Positions 44,882 to 53,356 of a stretch of 64,000 nucleotides of DNA are shown one piece after another. The translations under genes and the position numbers were made by a program. Position 1 is the stretch's first letter. The number at the start of each line of letters is the position of its first letter. The DNA is from Providencia sp. R33 (lineage in GTDB: Bacteria > Pseudomonadota > Gammaproteobacteria > Enterobacterales > Enterobacteriaceae), in NCBI RefSeq assembly GCF_019343475.1, contig NZ_CP072453.1, positions 3,038,001 through 3,102,000 on the forward strand. Reading direction: 5' to 3'. A model generated the notes under the pieces. It was not told the DNA's origin. It made no database searches and saw only the letters and a list, made by a program, of their open reading frames with translations.

Positions 44882-45085
44882 TTATATTTTCCTATAAAAA
44901 GACGACAGATGTACCAATCACCTAATAATCAATATAATTATTAAGTTGATATTTTTTGCTGGGGATGTAATAAAAACAGCCATTTTATTAATTAGAATAA
45001 ATAGCCATTTAATTTTTTATTTCATTTATTATATTAATAAATTGATTTTCAAATTAGTAATTAGATAATTCTTAATAGTTTTATT

Positions 45086-45325
45086 TTAAATAGTTTCTTT
45101 ATTTAAGAATACATCATCAATAAAAAAGCAAACCATTTCTGTTTCTAGTGCATTAGCTAGAACATGTAAATTTTCGATATTAATATTGCACTCGCCTCTT
45201 TCATAACGAGAGATCTGTTGCTGGCTCACTCCAACAAGGTTCGCAAGCTCAATACCTGAAAGCCCTAAATGCTTTCTTCTTTTCCTTATTTCTCTACCTA
45301 CGATACGATTTACATTTATCATCAA
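45086..45325 (-). CDS. MrpJ-type XRE-family regulator upstream of fimbrial operon 3
   Basis: Short regulator of 79 aa, essentially just the Cro/C1 helix-turn-helix: LSGIELANLVGVSQQQISRY then ERGECNINIENL is the MrpJ-type signature and is the copy closest to the classical motif. Two ATG codons open the frame. It reads toward the fimbrial operon, with a 204-base gap. Confidence 0.85.
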   Translation of the reverse strand: MMINVNRIVGREIRKRRKHLGLSGIELANLVGVSQQQISRYERGECNINIENLHVLANALETEMVCFFIDDVFLNKETI

Positions 45326-46615
45326 CTATAGCCCAAAAAAAACGTAAAATGTTAAACGGCTAAACTATATAACAGATCAAAAACCTTTAGCATATCAAAA
45401 TTTATCTTTCCGAATGAAAATTAAAATATAGCTAATCAATGAAAACACGAAATTTGAGTTAATTATAATTTTCAAGATATAAAAGTAAAACTGTTTCTAA
45501 CGATCAATAAAATAGATTAAAGCCAGCGAAACCTATCAAAATTAAAGCAATTCAATTTGAATTAGTTAATAACTCAAAACCATCAAATAAAATTGTAATT
45601 TAAATTATTATCGATAGCATAAAATAATAACTAACTATTTGATTCATTTTAAATAAACTCATATTACCACTATTAATGGTAATACAGATAAATGGCGATC
45701 TATTTATATTTAGCGCAATTAGCTTCTAATTATTTATTATCTATTATTGAGGCATTGATTAATAAGCATTTTTTACAAAAAATATGCGTAAATTAATTTT
45801 TTATTTACATTATTTTATTATATACCAAAAAAACCACTATAGGTGGTTTTTTTCATTTTTAAGAATTATTCATAGGGTAGATATAAGAATTTTTGTTAAC
45901 ACATTAAACGAGTGCGATATATATGAAACTGATATCAGAACCAGCAAACTAACTTAAAATGTGTAAAAATAGCATATTATCGTCTTTTTAGACGCCAATG
46001 TTAACGATATCATTGAATAGACAACTCATGCACAAATTAGTCACGCAGAGAAATTAATATACCCCTTAAATAACATACAGTTGTGTTTGTTACAAAATGT
46101 AACGATAGCATAAATATTATTAATGAAATTAAGAAAAAAATAATTCTTAACAAAAATAAAACACAATAATTATGTAAAGATAATACAAATTACGTGTAAA
46201 ATAGTTACTTATACTTACATCTAGACCAATTTGCAGGCAAAAACACTACTCCCAACAAAACATAAGACAACCAGTCCCTTTTAGTTTAGAGGAGATTTAA
46301 GTATTCAATCGCGCAAATACAACGTGTTATTTAGGCCTATTATGCTATTTTGAGGCTTTTTAATTAAAAAATTAAGTATTAATCAATAGGTTACTTTTTT
46401 CACCCTTCGATTATATAAGAAGATTTCACCTATTAAGAGGTTTTTTTTCGAAGAATATAATGTATCTCAACTTTTTTTTTCATCTGAAATCATCAATTGT
46501 AGTCCACTTTTTATCTAAAACATACTTTGATAACCAATGGTTATTGAAAAGAAAAATAACTCATTATTTTTTATCTAAGCAACATGTTCTTATTTCTCCT
46601 AACTAAGGAGATATG
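45326..46615. other. 1.3-kb AT-rich region between divergent genes
   Basis: No protein-coding gene could be supported in this very AT-rich gap between the MrpJ-like gene (leftward) and the amidase gene (rightward). It contains a strong terminator-like hairpin with no gene attached (annotated separately) and a weaker ACCT/AGGT hairpin followed by eight T at about 46428-46448. A small RNA gene or a decayed gene is possible. Confidence 0.4.
45827..45853. terminator. Orphan bidirectional rho-independent terminator
   Basis: AAAAAAACCAC / GTGGTTTTTTT forms a perfect 11-bp stem with a 5-nt loop and seven-base U-runs in both directions. No annotated gene ends within several hundred bases on either strand, so a non-coding transcript may end here. 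Confidence 0.7.
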
Positions 46616-47620
46616 ATGAAAACACAACAATTACTTCGCGTTGCCACTGTACAATTCCAACACCAGCCAGGAAATAAAACCTACAATTTAGACTGCATCC
46701 ACGGCTTTATTACACAAGCCGCACAAAAAAAGGTCAAAATACTCGCATTACCTGAGATGTGTATTACAGGATATTGGCATGTGCCAAAGTTGCCTGATAC
46801 AGACGTTTATGCACTCAGTGAAACCTTGCATGACAGCCCTTCACTAGCGCCTATCCGCCAGCGTGCTATCGAGCTAGGGATGCTTATTGGCGTCGGATTA
46901 ATAGAAAAAGGCCTAGATGGCAAATGTTATAATACATGGGTCGCTTGCATGCCTGATGGGCAGTTGCATGCACATCGAAAACTGCACGCCTTTGAGCATC
47001 CAGTGATTCAAAGCGGTGATAGCTACACCGTATTTGATACTCCTTGGGGTGTAAAAGTCGGTATATTGATTTGTTGGGATAACAATCTCATTGAAAATCC
47101 GCGAGCTACTGCATTACTTGGTGCTGATATCATCCTTGCCCCTCATCAAACTGGCGGGACGAACTCCAGTAGCCCGTATGGCATGAAGCGCATACCACTA
47201 CATTTATGGGAAAACAGAAAACAGAACCCACAAGCGTTGATGAATGCGTTTCAAGGGGAAAATGGTAGGGACTGGCTATTACGTTGGCTACCTTCACGTG
47301 CCCATGATAATGGTGTTTTTTATCTGTTTAGTAATGGTGTTGGTCGTGATGATGATGAAGTTAGAACAGGTAACGCCATGATAATTGACCCTTATGGTCG
47401 AATTATTCAAGAAACTGCTGCGATTGAAAATGATATGGTCATCGCTGATTTAGACCTTAGCTTGCTTCCTGACTCCAATGGGCGGCGTTGGTTAATGGGG
47501 CGGCGTCCTGAACTCTACCAGATCCTAAATACCTCAATGGGTTATGAAACAGATATTCATCAGGTTCGTTTCGCGTCTCAATCAATACCTTTTATGAAAA
47601 AAGAAATCAGAAGCCAGTGA
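46616..47620 (+). CDS. Carbon-nitrogen hydrolase (nitrilase-superfamily amidase)
   Basis: Nitrilase-superfamily enzyme of 334 aa hydrolysing a carbon-nitrogen bond. The catalytic Glu-Lys-Cys triad is visible as LALPEMC, AHRKLH and ILICWDNN (Glu47, Lys122, Cys153 from this start). The closest recognised branches are aliphatic amidases and N-carbamoylputrescine/beta-ureidopropionase-like enzymes; substrate cannot be assigned. Two ATG codons are adjacent (46613 and 46616); AGGAG is 5 bases before the second, so that is chosen. A LysR gene follows on the same strand, and the lipid-type cluster follows that. Confidence 0.87.
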   Translation: MKTQQLLRVATVQFQHQPGNKTYNLDCIHGFITQAAQKKVKILALPEMCITGYWHVPKLPDTDVYALSETLHDSPSLAPIRQRAIELGMLIGVGLIEKGLDGKCYNTWVACMPDGQLHAHRKLHAFEHPVIQSGDSYTVFDTPWGVKVGILICWDNNLIENPRATALLGADIILAPHQTGGTNSSSPYGMKRIPLHLWENRKQNPQALMNAFQGENGRDWLLRWLPSRAHDNGVFYLFSNGVGRDDDEVRTGNAMIIDPYGRIIQETAAIENDMVIADLDLSLLPDSNGRRWLMGRRPELYQILNTSMGYETDIHQVRFASQSIPFMKKEIRSQ

Positions 47621-47630
47621 AATAACGAAT

Positions 47631-47666
47631 GCTATAGTGGTTTACTCATTATCTAGATACTATAGC
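47631..47666. promoter_or_regulatory. Inverted repeat upstream of the LysR-family gene
   Basis: GCTATAGT and ACTATAGC are perfect inverted 8-mers separated by 20 bases, in the gap between the amidase stop and the lysR-type start. Position suggests an autoregulatory site, but a weak hairpin at the amidase 3' end is an alternative. Confidence 0.35.
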
Positions 47667-47693
47667 GTTTATCATTTTGTGTAAGAGGTAAAT

Positions 47694-48578
47694 ATGGATA
47701 CTCGACTTCTCCGTGCCTTTATTACCCTTGCGGAAACGAAAAATTACAAAGAAGCCTCAACACGCTTATATATAAGCCAACCTGCCTTAACAAAGCAAAT
47801 TAAGTTATTAGAAGAACAACTCAATTTACGGCTGTTTGAACGTGGACGCCACGGAGCAATGCTAACAGAGCATGGGATAGCATTGCTCCCATACGCAAAA
47901 CAAGTGTTAAGCCACGTGCAAGAATTGTTAAACCAAGCATTGGTGCTCAAGGAAGAACCCCCGAAGGTTTTACATGTCGGTTTTGGGATCTCATCTTTTC
48001 AAGAAGCCTCTTTATTTGTTGCTCACTTACGGGAGAAACTGCCCAGCGTTGCCATTGTGTTGGACGATATGCCCTCACATACAATGAGGGATAATCTCCT
48101 TTCTCATCAATTAGATATTGCATTTACTCGCCACGTCCCCCAAGCTCCAACAGAAAATATTATTAAACAATTTTTAAAAACTGAAGTGTTAGCCCTCGCC
48201 ATATCACGTGAATACACACAACATAATTCGATAAGGGATTATTTAACACAATATCCATTGCTGATGTTACGTGCAGAGCGCGGCCTTGGGCTTTATCAAC
48301 AAATTCAACGTTACTTGCAATCGGAAGACCTGCATATTGCTCCCTTACAAGAGGCAAGCGATATACAAACACTCATTGCATTAGTTGCAGCGAAAGTGGG
48401 TGTTAGCCTTGTTCCTTACAGTGCAAAATATATCGCTCAAGAGGATGTCCATTTCATTCCGCTCCACCACTGCGAAGCCGCAAAATGGCAAATTGATGTC
48501 GTTTGGCATACGTCATTACCGAAAACATGGCAAAGCATTTTCCACACTTTGATTGATAATATTCATGAAACTCCGTGA
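47694..48578 (+). CDS. LysR-family transcriptional regulator
   Basis: LysR regulator of 294 aa. The N-terminal winged helix-turn-helix is clear (LLRAFITLAETKNYKEASTR then LYISQPALTKQIKLLEEQLN), followed by a periplasmic-binding-like effector domain. RGAGG-type ribosome-binding sequence (AAGAGG) precedes the ATG. It is co-oriented with the amidase upstream and the seven-gene cluster 97 bases downstream, so it may control either. Effector unknown. Confidence 0.88.
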   Translation: MDTRLLRAFITLAETKNYKEASTRLYISQPALTKQIKLLEEQLNLRLFERGRHGAMLTEHGIALLPYAKQVLSHVQELLNQALVLKEEPPKVLHVGFGISSFQEASLFVAHLREKLPSVAIVLDDMPSHTMRDNLLSHQLDIAFTRHVPQAPTENIIKQFLKTEVLALAISREYTQHNSIRDYLTQYPLLMLRAERGLGLYQQIQRYLQSEDLHIAPLQEASDIQTLIALVAAKVGVSLVPYSAKYIAQEDVHFIPLHHCEAAKWQIDVVWHTSLPKTWQSIFHTLIDNIHETP

Positions 48579-48674
48579 AAATAGACGGTAAGAATAACTC
48601 CGTAATTCCTATATATTAAATAAATGAACTCTGATATTTATTGTTGTTATCTTGGTTAGATAGGCACTTTATAT

Positions 48675-49673
48675 ATGTCCGTAAATAGGTCAATTGCTCC
48701 ACTTAAAATCATCGCTTCTGGCGTTGCTTTACCTGAAAACAAAATTTACTCCTCAATGCTCGATGAAAAACTCAATAAAACGAAAGGGTTTGTGGAGAAA
48801 CATTCAGGTATCGAATATCGCTACCATGCAAACTATACGGACTCACAGGCGCAACTTGCTGCACAAGCCATTGAAAATGCATTACAACAAAATGGGTTGT
48901 TGCCACAAAGTATTGATATGCTAATTAACGCCTCTGCGATCCCTGTTCAAGCATTGCCTTGTTCTGCGGCTCATGTCCTTGAACAATCAAATTTAAATGA
49001 TGGCATTGCTTGCTTTGATATCAATTCAAGTTGCATTAGCTTCATTACAGCGCTGCAAGTGGCTGCGGGTATGCTAGCGACCAGTCAATTCCAACGCATT
49101 GCCATTGTCTCTGCGGATATCGCCTCACGGGGCATCGACTGGCAGGATAAAGAATCCTCACTCATTTTTGGTGATGGTGCAGCGTGTGTGATCGTTGAAA
49201 AAGGCGATGGTACCAGTGGTATTCTCTCTTACACTCACACTACGCATGTCGAGGGGATTGATTTTTGTGAGATCCGTGCAGGCGGAACTCGGAAAAACCC
49301 GCGATCTGGAATGACTGAAGATGATTTTCTGTTCCATATGCAAGGTAAAAAACTTTTCCGCATGGCATCTGCCTTAATTGAAGAATTTATGCAGCGCGTC
49401 TTCACCGAGTCAAACTTACAACTCGAACAAATTGATACAGTTGTACCTCACCAAGCCAGTCATTTATCGCTAGAGCATATGCGCCAACGTGTTGGTGTCA
49501 CGCCAGATCAACTCATTGATATTTATCGCCATCGCGGTAACCAAGTTGCTGCCTCGATTCCATCGGCACTGCACGAGGCGATTATCACAGGCCGTTTTTA
49601 TGAAAAACAAAATGTAATGTTAATTGGTACTGCGGCAGGGTTGGCCCTGTGCGCCATGGTATTAGTACCATGA
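48675..49673 (+). CDS. KASIII-like (FabH/OleA-type) condensing enzyme
   Basis: Thiolase-superfamily ketosynthase of 332 aa, first gene of a tightly overlapping cluster. The KASIII catalytic triad is complete: Cys120 (DINSSCISF), His259 (VPHQAS) and Asn289 (RGNQVAAS). It starts a new pathway gene set rather than belonging to a fab operon: no acyl carrier protein, malonyl transferase or KASII gene is nearby, so the substrates are probably acyl-CoA or acyl-ACP from primary metabolism. It may perform a head-to-head condensation like OleA or an acyl extension like FabH; sequence alone does not decide. Its stop overlaps the next gene (ATGA). Confidence 0.85.
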   Translation: MSVNRSIAPLKIIASGVALPENKIYSSMLDEKLNKTKGFVEKHSGIEYRYHANYTDSQAQLAAQAIENALQQNGLLPQSIDMLINASAIPVQALPCSAAHVLEQSNLNDGIACFDINSSCISFITALQVAAGMLATSQFQRIAIVSADIASRGIDWQDKESSLIFGDGAACVIVEKGDGTSGILSYTHTTHVEGIDFCEIRAGGTRKNPRSGMTEDDFLFHMQGKKLFRMASALIEEFMQRVFTESNLQLEQIDTVVPHQASHLSLEHMRQRVGVTPDQLIDIYRHRGNQVAASIPSALHEAIITGRFYEKQNVMLIGTAAGLALCAMVLVP

Positions 49674-50671
49674 AAATCCTCGTCACAGGTGCCACGAGTG
49701 GCCTTGGCAGAAATGCGAGTGAGTACTTACTGGGGCGAGGTTTTGATGTCATAGCTTGTGGCCGAAACCCGCAAGCGGGAGAGCAATTAGCCAACATGGG
49801 CGCTGAATTTATCCCTTGTGAGCTGGCTGAACTTTCTTTGCAACAGGCCAAAGAAATGATGATTGGCTGTGATGCTATTTGGCATTGTGCCGCACTATCT
49901 TCGCCATGGGGTAAGCGCCAAGACTTTGAAAATATTAACCTTCATGCAACGCGGATATTGGCCACCGCAGCAGGGGAGCTAGAGATAACACGCTTTATCC
50001 ATATTTCGACCCCTGCCATTTATTTCAATTTCACCCATCAGCGTGATATTGCAGAAACCACCCAAAACAGCTGTTTCGCCAACCAATATGCGAAAACAAA
50101 ATATTTGGCAGAAACCGTTATTCAACAATGTGTTAAGCAATATCCTAACACACGTTATACCCTGTTACGACCGCGCGGATTATTTGGCCCCTATGACCGA
50201 GTGTTACTCCCGAGGTTACTGGCGCAAATCAAATCTCGTCATGGTAAGTTAGTGCTTCCTAACGGGGGGAATAACCATTTTGACTTAACCTATGTGGGGA
50301 ATGTGGTTCACAGTATGCAACTTGCTACCCATAAAGAAGGGCTACTAAGCGGTGCGGTATATAATATTACCAACCAGCAACCACAAGCACTGAAACACAC
50401 GTTGCAACAACTCTTCCATGAGCTTCAACTCGAGTGTGAAATTCGTTCCGCGCCTTATCCACTATTATATGCCATTGCTATGTTGCTAGAGGGCATTGGG
50501 CATCTCACTGGAAAAGAGCCTCTTCTCACCCGTTATAGCCTTGGTGCCGCTTATTTCACTATGACCCTTGATAACCAAAAAGCCCAACAAGAATTAGGTT
50601 ATTACCCGTTATATTCCATGGAACAAGGAATTCATTTAACCGCTAACTGGCTAAAACAGCAGGAGAATTGA
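49670..50671 (+). CDS. NAD(P)-dependent 3beta-HSD/OleD-like extended SDR reductase
   Basis: Extended short-chain dehydrogenase of 333 aa. The Rossmann motif GATSGLG (residues 7-13) and catalytic Tyr140-x-x-x-Lys144 (NQYAKTKYLAE) are present; the family context is 3beta-hydroxysteroid dehydrogenase/isomerase, which also contains the OleD reductase of olefin biosynthesis. The start overlaps the KASIII-like stop by 4 bases. A longer frame (49649) exists but lies inside the upstream gene. Likely reduces the beta-keto product of that enzyme. Confidence 0.85.
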   Translation: MKILVTGATSGLGRNASEYLLGRGFDVIACGRNPQAGEQLANMGAEFIPCELAELSLQQAKEMMIGCDAIWHCAALSSPWGKRQDFENINLHATRILATAAGELEITRFIHISTPAIYFNFTHQRDIAETTQNSCFANQYAKTKYLAETVIQQCVKQYPNTRYTLLRPRGLFGPYDRVLLPRLLAQIKSRHGKLVLPNGGNNHFDLTYVGNVVHSMQLATHKEGLLSGAVYNITNQQPQALKHTLQQLFHELQLECEIRSAPYPLLYAIAMLLEGIGHLTGKEPLLTRYSLGAAYFTMTLDNQKAQQELGYYPLYSMEQGIHLTANWLKQQEN

Positions 50672-51474
50672 TGCTAACCATTCACCAATATGAAGTCGGG
50701 TATTGCACGCATCCTGGCTGTGTAGCCCTTAAAGGCGCCAGTTTTAAATCCTGCAAATTCCCTGCTCGAGCATGGTTAATCGAAGATGAACAGCAGCGCT
50801 GGTTATTTGATACGGGGTATGCCACCCATTTTTATGACCATACACGCAAAGGTATCATGCGGTTATACCGCACAGTAACCCCCGTTTATTTCGATAGTAA
50901 AGACGCGTTAGTCAACCAACTTGCAAACGATGGCCTTAAACCCAAAGACATTCATGGTGTGATTTTATCCCATTTCCACGGTGACCATATCGCAGGGCTG
51001 CGGGATTTCCCCGAGATGCCAATCATTTGTTCAGGTGATGGTTGGGCAAAAACACGCCCGTTAACGGGCTTTGCGGCCCTCAAAAGTGCCTTTGTTAGCG
51101 GTTTATTACCTGATGATTTTGAGCAGCGCACCGTGTTTTATGAAGGTTTTGACCGTGTTGCCCTACCCAGCGAATTACAAATACTGGGTGAAGGCTATAC
51201 GGTGAATAAATCAAAAACTTTATTGATCGTACCACTACCGGGGCATGCCGCAGGTCATATTGGTTTATGTGTGCTTACAGAGGCTGGCTGGGTGCTACTT
51301 GCAGGGGATGCGGCATGGTCACCAACCAATTACCGTGAATTGCGCGGTCCAATGGCTATCGCCAATATCATCATGGATGACAAACAAGCCTATTATGAAA
51401 CGCTGAATAAATTGCATGAAATTGATAAGCAAAATATTGTTATTCAGCTTTGCCATGAAGGTGATTTACAGTGA
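50671..51474 (+). CDS. Metallo-beta-lactamase-fold hydrolase
   Basis: MBL-fold hydrolase of 267 aa with the dinuclear zinc motif SHFHGDHIAGL (His101, His103, Asp105, His106) and downstream ligands in PLPGHAAGHIGL and LLAGDAAWS. The pattern resembles lactonase-type members (N-acylhomoserine lactonases and relatives), though thioesterases and other hydrolases share it. It starts with ATG overlapping the previous stop by one base, with AGGAG in place. In the cluster it might hydrolyse a thioester or lactone intermediate. Confidence 0.85.
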   Translation: MLTIHQYEVGYCTHPGCVALKGASFKSCKFPARAWLIEDEQQRWLFDTGYATHFYDHTRKGIMRLYRTVTPVYFDSKDALVNQLANDGLKPKDIHGVILSHFHGDHIAGLRDFPEMPIICSGDGWAKTRPLTGFAALKSAFVSGLLPDDFEQRTVFYEGFDRVALPSELQILGEGYTVNKSKTLLIVPLPGHAAGHIGLCVLTEAGWVLLAGDAAWSPTNYRELRGPMAIANIIMDDKQAYYETLNKLHEIDKQNIVIQLCHEGDLQ

Positions 51475-52748
51475 TTTTGTCGACGCTCTGGCACTATTGG
51501 CGAGCCCGCCGTTTGTCATTCAAAAACCGTGTAGATTTAGAGGCTTACCAGAAAAAATGCGTAATCAAATTTAAACGCAAAACACTGGCAAAAAGCCCTT
51601 ATTTTCGTGCCTATATCGACCGCCCTCTACATGAATTCCCTATCATGAATAAATCCATCATGATGGAAAATTTTGACCAAATGAACACCGCTGGCTTATC
51701 AAGCCAAACACTTCTCGAATGCGCACAAAAAAGTGAGCAATCCCGAGATTTTGCACCGAAAGTTGGCCGTTATAGCGTTGGGTTGTCCTCAGGCACTTCT
51801 GGGCGGCGCGGTCTGTTTGTGGTGAGCCCACAGGAGCAAAATATTTGGTCTGGCAGTATGTTAGCGAAAATGCTGCCCAATGGGTTATTTCACGGTGAGC
51901 GGGTTGCTCTCTTTTTACGCGCCAACAATAATTTATATGAAAGCGTAAATAACCGCTGGATATCCTTACGGTTTTACGACCTTTTTGCTGATTTTCAACA
52001 GCAATTAGCCGCGCTTGAAGCCTATCAGCCCTCGATTATTGTCGCACCTGCACAAGTGTTGTGTGCCATTGCCGATGCCATTATCCACCAGCAAATCCAG
52101 CTAACGACCCAGAAAGTGATTTCAGTAGCGGAAGTCCTTGAACAACAAGACAAAGAGAAACTTAAGCGCTGTTTTCCACAAGTGGGTGAAGTATACCAAG
52201 CCACAGAAGGCTTTTTGGGGTGTACCTGCTCCCATGGCACGTTGCACTTAAATGAGTCATTCCTACATATTGAACCAAATTGGCTGGATGAAACACGATT
52301 TTCACCGATAATTACCGATTTTACCCGCCAAACACAACCCATTGTGCGTTATCAACTTGATGATGTGTTAGTGATCAAGCAAGCTCCCTGCCCTTGTGGC
52401 TCTCCAGAGCTTGCCATTGAACGTATTGAAGGCCGCTGCGATGATTTACTTCAACTGCCTGATCAACAAGGTAATATAATCACCATCTTTGCAGACCCTT
52501 GTGCAAGAGTCATTGTGAATCATTTGCCCCTCACCGCTGATTTTCGGCTTACCCAACAAGGTCATCACCTGTGCTTACAAGCCGAGTGCAGCGAAGAAGA
52601 ACTTGCTCATTGTCATCAACAACTTGAAAGCTACTTAGCCAATCAACAAGTGGATATTCAACAACTACATTGGGAATTATTAGCCGAACCCATCGAGCAA
52701 TCACTTTCCATCAAAAAACGCCGCATTACCCGCAAGGAACCTCAATGA
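51471..52748 (+). CDS. PaaK/F390-synthetase-like adenylate-forming enzyme
   Basis: Adenylating enzyme of 425 aa related to phenylacetate-CoA ligase and coenzyme F390 synthetase. The ATP-binding loop is SSGTSGRRG (residues 106-114); YQATEGFLG and VRYQLDD further along are family landmarks. A cysteine pair (CPCGSPELAIERIEGRCDD) may bind zinc. It starts with GTG overlapping the previous stop (GTGA), giving translational coupling. It probably activates a carboxylic acid as acyl-AMP; no carrier protein is encoded nearby. Confidence 0.8.
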   Translation: MILSTLWHYWRARRLSFKNRVDLEAYQKKCVIKFKRKTLAKSPYFRAYIDRPLHEFPIMNKSIMMENFDQMNTAGLSSQTLLECAQKSEQSRDFAPKVGRYSVGLSSGTSGRRGLFVVSPQEQNIWSGSMLAKMLPNGLFHGERVALFLRANNNLYESVNNRWISLRFYDLFADFQQQLAALEAYQPSIIVAPAQVLCAIADAIIHQQIQLTTQKVISVAEVLEQQDKEKLKRCFPQVGEVYQATEGFLGCTCSHGTLHLNESFLHIEPNWLDETRFSPIITDFTRQTQPIVRYQLDDVLVIKQAPCPCGSPELAIERIEGRCDDLLQLPDQQGNIITIFADPCARVIVNHLPLTADFRLTQQGHHLCLQAECSEEELAHCHQQLESYLANQQVDIQQLHWELLAEPIEQSLSIKKRRITRKEPQ

Positions 52749-53356
52749 CAAGCAACGTCTTATTCATGCGCTTAATCTATTGTTTAATTGGTTGGGGAAC
52801 CGTTGGCATTGTGTACAACTACACGGGGAAAATTGTTGAGAATGCCAATTTTTTAACCCCAAGCACCATTGATAATGCCGTGCAATTTTCCCCTAATGCG
52901 GTTTGGTTTTATCTGTCGTTCTTTTTATTTATTCCACTCGGCTATCTTTACAGCCCGATTGAGCGTGCCCGTTTATTAATGTTCGCCATGCAATTATGCG
53001 CATTGGTTTCAGGCGTGGTTTATTTGCTGTATCCCACCACAATGCTGTACCACGAATATGATTTAACGACATTTTCTGGTCATGCATTATCTGCATTAAT
53101 CGATATCGATAGCCCACAAAATTTATTACCTTCTCTACATGTCTCATTGACTCTTGTAGTGCTGAATGCATTATGGTCAGTAAAATATAAATTTCGCACA
53201 CTGTTTTATTGTTTATGGGCCACTGCCATTTGCGTGTCCGTATTGGTGCTAAAACGCCACTTATTTATTGATGTTGTTACTGGAGCAATAACGGCTTGTT
53301 GCGTGCTGTGGGTTGTCCACGCCGCAAAATACCGCTTAGAGAGAAAACGCTCATGA
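52745..53356 (+). CDS. PAP2-family membrane phosphatase
   Basis: Integral membrane protein of 203 aa with about five or six hydrophobic segments and the PAP2 catalytic motifs: LLPSLHVSLT (His132) and KRHLFIDVVTG (His172, Asp176). The PSLHVSLT form also occurs in the AUR1/inositol-phosphoceramide synthase-like branch of the superfamily, so a lipid phosphotransferase is an alternative to a phosphatase. The ATG overlaps the preceding stop (ATGA). The longer frame upstream is inside the adenylating-enzyme gene. Confidence 0.82.
   Translation: MTSNVLFMRLIYCLIGWGTVGIVYNYTGKIVENANFLTPSTIDNAVQFSPNAVWFYLSFFLFIPLGYLYSPIERARLLMFAMQLCALVSGVVYLLYPTTMLYHEYDLTTFSGHALSALIDIDSPQNLLPSLHVSLTLVVLNALWSVKYKFRTLFYCLWATAICVSVLVLKRHLFIDVVTGAITACCVLWVVHAAKYRLERKRS

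Noticed and set aside
48675..49673. Assignment of the KASIII-like gene as housekeeping fabH
   Set aside because: No fab genes, plsX or acpP are adjacent, and it is embedded in a seven-gene overlapping cluster of different enzymes.
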